Assembly: GCA_015056655.1 (NCBI GenBank) | Contig: SVFV01000025.1 | Span: forward strand, 1 to 48,961 | Direction of reading: 5' to 3' | DNA length: 48,961 bases | From: Butyrivibrio sp. | GTDB lineage: Bacteria > Bacillota > Clostridia > Lachnospirales > Lachnospiraceae | Part shown: in pieces, positions 43,576 through 48,961 of the stretch | Layout: each line of letters begins with the position of its first letter | How positions within the stretch are numbered: the first letter of the stretch is position 1 | Notes under the pieces: generated by a model | What the model was told of the DNA's origin: nothing | What the model saw: the letters and a program-made list of their open reading frames with translations, nothing else | The model's database searches: none | Made by a program: the position numbers and the translations under genes

Positions 43576-44868
43576 ACAATAATTATTGAACATCATGCCG
43601 CTGTATTCGCTCGTGATGTATGGCGAAGGATTGTCAGAGCCATGAGGATCCTTATAGTTGAAGACTGGTCTTTCAACATATTTCATGGGATCTATGGATA
43701 TTTCACCTGTTTTAACTGTAAGAGCTTTTGCAAACTCCTTAATGTCCTCGAGGGCTTTGGCGGGAATATCGGATTCGGTCGAAGCTCTGAATTTTGATGA
43801 GTCATAATCAACATGACCATCCTCTGCAACAGTAACACCAATTGAAGGAGTATCCTTTAAGTGCTGCTGAGCAATGGCTACTGTTTCGCCAACAAGCCTG
43901 TGGCTCTTAAAGCCTTCATCATTTATGCTTCTAACGCTATCGATGAATGTGTTGTAGCCATTGATGAGGGCTCTTACATTTTCAACTAATGCGTCGTTTT
44001 CGTTTTTGACACCAATCGTGACCGGTAATCCCGGCTCTGTGGTTGCTTTTAATGTCAGGTCAAACTGGTTTCCTACCGTAAATCTGTTGGAGGATGAAAA
44101 ATGTTCATTACCATTCAGGTAGAAGTGTGCATTGGTGGGTTCCTGTGCAATCAGGTTAAGTCCAAAGTAGGAGACATTTAATCCTTTTTCGCTTGTGGAG
44201 GATTCGCTTATTTCGAACCTTAAGGTTGAACCCTTTTTAAGACCTGTATCACTTGAACCTATTATTATAGAAGATTTTCCTTCAGAATCATCCTGTAAAC
44301 CAGCCACAAGTCCAATGCCAGCCTTGTTTATAAGTCTTGTGAGCTTGGCTTGGATATCTTTGTTCGTATCGCCTGGTTTTATGCTGTACTGGAACTCGTA
44401 TTCGTGACCATTTATATTGGCATTAAATGCATAGCTTCCACTTGGAAGGGCGACTTCTTCATCTGGATCAAGGAAGTGACCGGCATTTATCTGGTTTGTT
44501 GCAAGGTGATCAATGTCGATGTTGAACTCTGGTGCCTTGTCTTCGCCATTTCCAACATATTCAACTGAAACTTTGTCATCATCGGATGAAACGGCAGCCT
44601 TCTTATTAAGAACGACTTCGCTCTCGCTTCCAAGAGCCTCAAGCTGACTTCTAAGTGCCCGGGCATGCTCTTTAATACCCACAGCCTCAGCCTGAGTATC
44701 GTCATCCTGTTTTAAAACATGGAGAGGGGATTCTTTTTTGATCTTCGCGATAGATTTGTAAACATTCTGCAGGTCAGACTTCTTGTGCTTGTCTACATTC
44801 GCGTTTTCTTTTGCAACATAAGTGGTTGCGAAATGATTGTATGCTTCATTAATATTAATTCCTGCCAT
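43573..44868 (-). CDS. FliD-like flagellar cap protein homologue
   Basis: A 431-residue protein started at ATG 44866-44868, with AGGAGGGG just upstream. No signal peptide is present. The N-terminal 90 residues are helical and polar. The middle part is beta-rich, and the section about 255-325 has the FliD pattern: NAHFYLNGNEHFSSSNRFTV, then FDLTLKATTEPGLPVTIGV, then an ENVRALINGYNTFIDSVRSI helix. These fit a flagellar hook-associated protein 2 core, but the usual long C-terminal coiled coil is absent and no flagellar operon surrounds it. It could cap a filament or be a related secreted structural protein. Two near-identical ribosome-site/ATG blocks lie in tandem before the start. Confidence 0.55.
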   Translation of the reverse strand: MAGININEAYNHFATTYVAKENANVDKHKKSDLQNVYKSIAKIKKESPLHVLKQDDDTQAEAVGIKEHARALRSQLEALGSESEVVLNKKAAVSSDDDKVSVEYVGNGEDKAPEFNIDIDHLATNQINAGHFLDPDEEVALPSGSYAFNANINGHEYEFQYSIKPGDTNKDIQAKLTRLINKAGIGLVAGLQDDSEGKSSIIIGSSDTGLKKGSTLRFEISESSTSEKGLNVSYFGLNLIAQEPTNAHFYLNGNEHFSSSNRFTVGNQFDLTLKATTEPGLPVTIGVKNENDALVENVRALINGYNTFIDSVRSINDEGFKSHRLVGETVAIAQQHLKDTPSIGVTVAEDGHVDYDSSKFRASTESDIPAKALEDIKEFAKALTVKTGEISIDPMKYVERPVFNYKDPHGSDNPSPYITSEYSGMMFNNYC

Positions 44869-44907
44869 GATGCCCCTCCTTTCTTCCATGATGTCGCGCC
44901 TTTCTTC
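44866..44907 (-). repeat. Tandem 21-base repeat covering ribosome site and ATG
   Basis: The minus strand carries two adjacent 21-base units (44907-44887 and 44886-44866), each of the form GAAGAAAGG, five variable bases, then CATCATG. Only the second unit has the strong AGGAGGGG site. The rest of the gap 44869-45265 holds promoters and is AT-rich. Confidence 0.7.
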
Positions 44908-45150
44908 TGCCAATCCTTTGGCATACTGCACGAGGGCATACAAGGACATGTTTTATTACCTTAACATTATCATCTACTAGTCAAGAGCGTCAATTAAATA
45001 AGTATAAACATATTCTAAAAAGATTTATTATGCATTATTCAATTGAGGTTTTTGATTTTAAAATTCATTTCTTCTATATTTTATATCAAAAAAGGTTATA
45101 ATGTAAAAAAATATACCGAAGACTAGGTTTTTGTTCTTGAAAAAAACAGA

Positions 45151-45179
45151 TTGACGTTATAATATATCCTGTGTTATAT
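45151..45179 (+). promoter_or_regulatory. Promoter of rpmG-secE-nusG
   Basis: TTGACG (-35, 45151-45156) and TTATAT (-10, 45174-45179) with a 17-base spacer. Another TATAAT at 45097-45102 may be a second promoter. Confidence 0.6.
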
Positions 45180-45265
45180 TAGACAAGCGACAGAGATTTA
45201 GGTCTTTTTTTTATGCAAAAAAATAAGACTGTAAGATTATATAACAACGCACGGAGGAATGAACA

Positions 45266-45415
45266 ATGCGTACAAGAATTACACTTGCTTGCACAGAGTG
45301 CAAAAACCGTAACTACGATACAACTAAGGATAAGAAGACACATCCCGATAGAATGGAAATCAAGAAGTACTGCCCGTTCTGCAAGAAGCACACACCTCAC
45401 AAGGAGACAAAATAA
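45266..45415 (+). CDS. rpmG: 50S ribosomal protein L33
   Basis: A 49-residue ribosomal protein of the large subunit. The reading frame begins at ATG 45266, preceded by ACGGAGGA. It reads [17 protein letters not shown] and ends [10 protein letters not shown]. Two cysteine pairs (CTEC and CPFC) show the zinc-binding form of L33. It is followed by secE 39 bases later, the usual order rpmG-secE-nusG in Firmicutes. Confidence 0.96.
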   Translation: MRTRITLACTECKNRNYDTTKDKKTHPDRMEIKKYCPFCKKHTPHKETK

Positions 45416-45454
45416 TTTGTTTTTCATCCTATGAGATGAAGGGAGTTAGTTAAT

Positions 45455-45673
45455 ATGAGTGAAAATGGAGCTGCAAAAAATGCACAGAAAAGCGGTCTCT
45501 CTGCATTCGCTGAAGGCGTAAAGGCTGAGTTCAATAAGATCAAGTGGCCTAGTAGAGAAGACATTGTTAAACAGACAACAGCAGTTGTAGTTATTTCTGT
45601 AATAGTTGGCGCTTTAATCGCTGTGTTTGACTATGGTTTTGGATATCTGGTTAATTTACTTACCAGTTTATAA
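45455..45673 (+). CDS. secE: Preprotein translocase subunit SecE
   Basis: A 72-residue single-helix membrane subunit of the SecYEG protein export channel. The conserved cytoplasmic helix has AEFNKIKWPSREDIVKQT (about residues 25-42), followed by one membrane helix (AVVVISVIVGALIAVFDYGF). Length is normal for Gram-positive SecE. It lies between rpmG and nusG, starting after GAAGGGAG. Confidence 0.95.
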   Translation: MSENGAAKNAQKSGLSAFAEGVKAEFNKIKWPSREDIVKQTTAVVVISVIVGALIAVFDYGFGYLVNLLTSL

Positions 45674-45685
45674 TGAAGGAGTATT

Positions 45686-46342
45686 ATGGCAGAAGAGATG
45701 CAGAATGAAAATGAACTCGATCTGACTACTGATGCTACTGAAGCTGTTAATGCTGAGGAGACTGCAGAAGCTGCAGAGTCAACCAGCGCAGCAGAGGGTG
45801 CTGAGACTTCTGAAGGTGAGTCTATCAATGCCAATGCACATTGGTATGTAGTTCACACATATTCAGGCTACGAGATGAAGGTTAAGGCTAATCTTGAAAA
45901 AACTATTGAGAACCGTCATCTTCAGAATCAGATATTCGAGGTACGAGTACCTGTTCAGGATGTAGTTGAGATGAAGAACGGTGCGCGCAGAAATGTGTCA
46001 CGTAAGATGTTCCCTGGATATGTTCTGGTGAACATGGATATGAACGACGAGACTTGGTATGTTGTTCGTAATACAAGAGGCGTTACCGGATTCGTTGGAC
46101 CGGGAAGCAAACCTGTTCCGCTTTCAGATGCTGAGATCAAACCCCTTGGCATTAAGACAGAGAACATGTCTATTGACTTTGGTGTTGGCGACGAGATCGA
46201 AGTTGTTGCAGGCGTATGGAATGGTACTGTTGGTATCGTTCAGCGTATGGACTTTGGTAAACAGAGTGCAACAATCAACGTTAATCTTTTCGAGAGAGAA
46301 ACACCTGTTGAGATCAGCTTTTCAGAAGTTAGAAAAGTTTGA
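45686..46342 (+). CDS. nusG: Transcription antitermination factor NusG
   Basis: A 218-residue transcription elongation factor that binds RNA polymerase and links it to ribosomes or Rho. The NGN domain starts at HWYVVHTYSGYEMKVKANLE (about residue 52) and includes VSRKMFPGYVLVNMDM; the C-terminal KOW domain is GDEIEVVAGVWNGTVGIVQ. The first about 50 residues are an acidic, Ala/Glu/Thr-rich extension not found in the E. coli protein (181 residues). It follows secE by 12 bases and shares its transcript. AAGGAG precedes the ATG. Confidence 0.96.
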   Translation: MAEEMQNENELDLTTDATEAVNAEETAEAAESTSAAEGAETSEGESINANAHWYVVHTYSGYEMKVKANLEKTIENRHLQNQIFEVRVPVQDVVEMKNGARRNVSRKMFPGYVLVNMDMNDETWYVVRNTRGVTGFVGPGSKPVPLSDAEIKPLGIKTENMSIDFGVGDEIEVVAGVWNGTVGIVQRMDFGKQSATINVNLFERETPVEISFSEVRKV

Positions 46343-46492
46343 TAAATTTGGTATATTGCGCTTTGCGCTTTATGCATATATATTAGATGAGTTGGAATTA
46401 AGATATTTCAATTCATGGGAACTGGAGTGGGAGCAGTATGCGATTTATCGTAATAGTTGCGCCTGACCACATTATTTCTAGGAGGTGCCATT
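46343..46492 (+). promoter_or_regulatory. rplK-rplA leader, possible L1 autoregulation site
   Basis: The 150-base gap has no gene. It contains TGGGAGCAGTATGCGA followed by TTTA and TCG..GTTGC at about 46426-46461, which can fold into an imperfect hairpin next to a TGGGAG element. L1 commonly represses its own operon by binding such a hairpin that copies its 23S rRNA site. The similarity is judged by eye only. Confidence 0.35.
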
Positions 46493-46918
46493 ATGGCAAA
46501 GAAAGTCGAAGGATACATTAAGTTACAGATCCAGGCTGGTAAAGCAACACCAGCACCCCCGGTTGGACCGGCACTTGGTCAGCACGGTGTAAACATCGTT
46601 GAATTCACAAAGCAGTTCAACGCTAAGACAGCTGACAAGGGTGATGTTATCATCCCCGTAGTAATCACAGTTTATGCAGACAGAAGTTTCACATTCATCA
46701 CAAAGACTCCGCCTGCAGCAGTTCTTCTTAAGAAGGCTTGCAATCTCCAGAAGGCTTCTGGTGTTCCGAACAAGAATAAGGTTGCAACAATTTCTAAGGA
46801 TAAGATCAGAGAAATCGCTGAGACAAAGATGCCTGACTTGAATGCAGTTGATATCGAAGGTGCTATGAGCATGATCGCTGGTACTGCACGCAGCATGGGT
46901 ATCGTAGTAGAAGACTGA
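46493..46918 (+). CDS. rplK: 50S ribosomal protein L11
   Basis: A 141-residue ribosomal protein of the GTPase-associated centre. It begins [20 protein letters not shown], with AGGAGG upstream of ATG 46493; an in-frame ATG at 46457 adds 12 residues that do not belong to L11. Family marks include [19 protein letters not shown] (about residues 20-38) and [12 protein letters not shown] (about 70). rplA follows after 14 bases. Confidence 0.97.
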   Translation: MAKKVEGYIKLQIQAGKATPAPPVGPALGQHGVNIVEFTKQFNAKTADKGDVIIPVVITVYADRSFTFITKTPPAAVLLKKACNLQKASGVPNKNKVATISKDKIREIAETKMPDLNAVDIEGAMSMIAGTARSMGIVVED

Positions 46919-46932
46919 CGGAGGGCTAAGAG

Positions 46933-47622
46933 ATGAAACACGGAAAGAAGTATGTAGAGGCTGCTAAGCTCATCGATAGAGCACAGCAGTATGAGACCGC
47001 AGAAGCAATCTCTTTAGTAAAGAAGTCTGCTACTGCAAAATTTGATGAGACTGTAGAAGTACACATCCGCACAAGTTGTGATGGTCGTCACGCTGACCAG
47101 CAGATTCGTGGTGCTGTTGTTCTTCCTCACGGTACAGGTAAGACTGTAAAGGTTCTTGTTTTCGCTAAGGGAACAAAGCTTGATGAGGCTCAGGCAGCTG
47201 GTGCTGATCACGTTGGTGGCGAGGAGCTTATTCCTAAGATCCAGAACGAAGGATGGCTTGATTTCGACGTAGTTGTTGCTACACCTGATATGATGGGCGT
47301 TGTAGGACGTCTTGGTAAGGTTCTCGGACCTAAGGGTCTTATGCCTAACCCTAAGGCTGGTACAGTAACAATGGACGTTACAAAGGCTATCAACGATATC
47401 AAGGCTGGTAAGATTGAGTACCGTCTTGATAAGGCTAACATCATTCACTGCCCTATCGGAAAGGCATCTTTCTCAGAGGAGCAGCTTGAGCAGAACTTTA
47501 CAGCTCTTATGGATGCTATCGTTAAGGCTAAGCCTTCAACAGTTAAGGGTCAGTACCTTAAGAGCATCTCACTTGCAACAACAATGGGACCTGGTGTCAA
47601 GGTTGTAGCAAACAAGTATTAA
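46933..47622 (+). CDS. rplA: 50S ribosomal protein L1
   Basis: A 229-residue protein of the ribosomal L1 stalk, also expected to repress its own operon. It begins [20 protein letters not shown]; characteristic segments are [20 protein letters not shown] (about residues 56-75), [20 protein letters not shown] (about 118-137) and PNPKAGTV. Length is normal. It ends at a strong terminator, and the usual next genes rplJ and rplL are not found within the window. Confidence 0.97.
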   Translation: MKHGKKYVEAAKLIDRAQQYETAEAISLVKKSATAKFDETVEVHIRTSCDGRHADQQIRGAVVLPHGTGKTVKVLVFAKGTKLDEAQAAGADHVGGEELIPKIQNEGWLDFDVVVATPDMMGVVGRLGKVLGPKGLMPNPKAGTVTMDVTKAINDIKAGKIEYRLDKANIIHCPIGKASFSEEQLEQNFTALMDAIVKAKPSTVKGQYLKSISLATTMGPGVKVVANKY

Positions 47623-47648
47623 TTTGTGATTACAAAAGAATGCTAAAT

Positions 47649-47684
47649 AAAATGGACAATCGTTTATGCGATTGTCCATTTTTT
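47649..47684 (+). terminator. Terminator after rplA
   Basis: AATGGACAATCG and CGATTGTCCATT form a perfect 12-base stem with a 6-base loop, followed by TTTT. Confidence 0.92.
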
Positions 47685-47787
47685 ATGTGCGCCCGATATA
47701 TGTGACTACACACAATATGTTAGACAAACGTACTACGACCGTGCTGCAATAGTCCTAGTAAATATTTTCTTATAGGAGAGTAAGCTA

Positions 47788-48774
47788 ATGGCAAAAAAAA
47801 TAAATAAATCAGTGGTTACATACCTGATGACCAGCGTGATGATTCTGTGTTTGTTTTTGTTGTGTAAGACTACGGCGAGTGCTGAAGAAAAATACACATT
47901 AAGGACTACTCCTGAATCCGTTACTTTTGATTTTACGAAAGATACGCAGGAATTTACGGTAGAATTGCTCGACGAAGCAGGAAATGTTGTCCTACCGGAA
48001 GGAGGCTTCTCTGTTTCAATTGAGAAGGATAATTATACTGAAAAAAGTATTTCATTTGTCAGTGGTGTCGAGGTGGGAGGAACTTGCAGTACCGGAAAGT
48101 TTACTGTGAAAGCGGATTTGGAAAAAATCAAGAAAAGCTATTTTTCGATTATAGGTCATTTATCCATAAGTTGTTCAAATCAAGATAAGTATGGGGGAGG
48201 ATGTTTTGAGAGAGTTCCTATTTATTTTCATACCCATATGGAAAAGGGAACACTAATCAATTATTCAGAAGGGAAATATAAGGTTATAAATGGTTCTGGC
48301 TCTTATAAGGTTGAGTTTGTTGCGCCTAAATCTAAAAATGTAAAGAGCATGACTATCCCAGGTACAATTAAGGATCAGAATGGAGCAGTCTATGATGTGT
48401 TAAAAATATCGTCGGATGCTTTTAATGGGTGTAAAAAACTAAAAAAATTAAGCATTGGTATTGTAACTGTGAAATATCCTAAGAGGCTGTTTAAGGATTG
48501 CAAGTCCTTGGGAACAATCAATTTCACTGTTTTACCCGGTTTTTATTTTAGCCATAGTCATTTTGGAATATATGGTTTTCAAGTGGGTAAGGATGCTTTC
48601 AAGGGTATAAAAAACAATGCAAAAATTAATGCAGTTGTTTATATATTAGATGGTTCTAAGGGTAAGAATACAGCATCGGATATGAAAGCATTTTTGACAT
48701 CTGCGATCCAAACAAAAGGTGGGGCTGTAAATCCCTCAATATCTGTAAAATTGAAAAAGGCGAAAAATAGTTAG
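47788..48774 (+). CDS. Secreted BspA-like leucine-rich-repeat protein
   Basis: A 328-residue exported protein. The signal peptide is clear: a Lys-rich start, a hydrophobic core (MTSVMILCLFLLCKTTASA, cleavage near residue 32), then a beta-rich domain of about 130 residues. At about 185-275 there are BspA/TpLRR-type leucine-rich repeats (VYDVLKISSDAFNGCKKLKK and RLFKDCKSLGTINF). Such proteins in gut bacteria often act in adhesion, but the function here is unknown. No cell-wall anchor is seen. Its AT-rich codon use differs from the ribosomal genes beside it, and it lies where rplJ would be expected, suggesting insertion. AGGAG precedes the ATG. Confidence 0.75.
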   Translation: MAKKINKSVVTYLMTSVMILCLFLLCKTTASAEEKYTLRTTPESVTFDFTKDTQEFTVELLDEAGNVVLPEGGFSVSIEKDNYTEKSISFVSGVEVGGTCSTGKFTVKADLEKIKKSYFSIIGHLSISCSNQDKYGGGCFERVPIYFHTHMEKGTLINYSEGKYKVINGSGSYKVEFVAPKSKNVKSMTIPGTIKDQNGAVYDVLKISSDAFNGCKKLKKLSIGIVTVKYPKRLFKDCKSLGTINFTVLPGFYFSHSHFGIYGFQVGKDAFKGIKNNAKINAVVYILDGSKGKNTASDMKAFLTSAIQTKGGAVNPSISVKLKKAKNS

Positions 48775-48844
48775 GTTTATGCTATAGATGAAAAAGTAAT
48801 TGTAAGTATGTTGTTATGTGCCCTTACGTGACATAATTATTTAT

Positions 48845-48881
48845 AAAGGCGGCAGATCATAAATATGGTCTGCCGCCTTTT
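48845..48881 (+). terminator. Very stable terminator after the LRR gene
   Basis: AAAGGCGGCAGATCAT and ATGGTCTGCCGCCTTT can pair over 16 bases with one wobble and an AAAT loop, followed by TTTT. An intron-like sequence begins four bases later. Confidence 0.9.
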
Positions 48882-48885
48882 GGCA

Positions 48886-48961
48886 GTGCGCCTAGCGGCG
48901 CACGTTTCTAACGGGTTAAAGTCCCGTATCCGCCCGGTAGTGGGAAGGATATAGCCGAAAG
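48886..48961 (+). mobile_element. 5' end of a group II intron, cut by the window edge
   Basis: The sequence starts GTGCGCC, the usual 5' boundary of bacterial group II introns, and folds at once into GTGCGCC/GGCGCAC. It continues with CGGGTTAAAGTCCCG and the phrase AAGGATATAGCCGAAAG, which match the early domain I pattern of bacterial group II introns (a GUUAAAGUCCC-type hairpin, then AGCCGAAAG). It lies directly after a strong terminator, a preferred insertion site for bacterial class C introns. The rest, including any reverse transcriptase, lies beyond the window. Confidence 0.7.

Noticed and set aside
45180..45265. Attenuator in the rpmG leader (AGAC/GTCT followed by T residues at 45181-45212).
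   Set aside because: The stem is only about four bases and too weak to support termination.
46457..46492. Twelve extra N-terminal codons on L11.
   Set aside because: The conserved L11 start [11 protein letters not shown] is preceded by AGGAGG at the correct distance.

Overview
The window looks like chromosomal DNA from a plant-polysaccharide-degrading Lachnospiraceae bacterium of the Butyrivibrio/Pseudobutyrivibrio type. This is inferred, not shown by a marker gene. The reasons are moderately AT-rich DNA, strong GGAGG ribosome sites, many cytoplasmic glycosidases, ABC sugar importers with lipoprotein binding proteins, several c-di-GMP proteins and queuosine salvage genes. Gene density is high and most operons end in clear intrinsic terminators.

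Layout. The left edge (1-895) holds an ABC ATPase on the minus strand followed by only the first ~35 codons of its FtsX-type permease, which then runs into unrelated DNA. From 1068 to 7167 there is an ArsR-type regulator, then a complete family-1 sugar importer (lipoprotein plus two permeases) with a GH2 beta-glycosidase. From 7229 to 8930 on the minus strand is a queuosine-precursor unit: promoter, preQ1-I-like riboswitch, terminator, YhhQ-family transporter and a radical SAM protein that fits the queuine lyase QueL. From 9163 to 19873 is a second catabolic operon: GH38 alpha-mannosidase, an Opp/Dpp-type importer (binding protein, two permeases, two ATPases) and a GH13 glucosidase. The context suggests this importer carries oligosaccharides.

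The middle part (20.0-35.1 kb) is rich in c-di-GMP genes: two GGDEF-EAL proteins, one GGDEF protein and a PilZ receptor. All three GGDEF motifs are degenerate while both EAL domains are intact. Between them lie a YerB-like lipoprotein, an MraY-family transferase, a very large cytoplasmic GH115 alpha-glucuronidase, small membrane proteins and an EF-hand-like protein. QueT, a second queuosine-precursor transporter, lies at 35.1 kb, followed by a CE1-type secreted esterase.

From 36.98 to 44.87 kb there is a translationally coupled pair (a large GH38-like protein and a TPR-GT2-methyltransferase fusion whose methyltransferase part is cut short), a small HTH protein, UDP-galactopyranose mutase, and a FliD-like protein. 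This could be a surface or flagellar glycan locus. The right end is the housekeeping run rpmG-secE-nusG-rplK-rplA. The usual next genes, rplJ and rplL, do not follow. Instead there is a secreted BspA-like leucine-rich-repeat protein, a very stable terminator, and what looks like the 5' end of a group II intron running off the window.

The most interesting signals are the preQ1 riboswitch/YhhQ/QueL unit, the interruption of the ribosomal protein operon by an LRR gene plus intron, the GH38-like/GT2-methyltransferase pair, the run of degenerate GGDEF proteins, and repeated operator-like motifs shared by the two sugar operons. No CRISPR array, tRNA or rRNA gene was seen.
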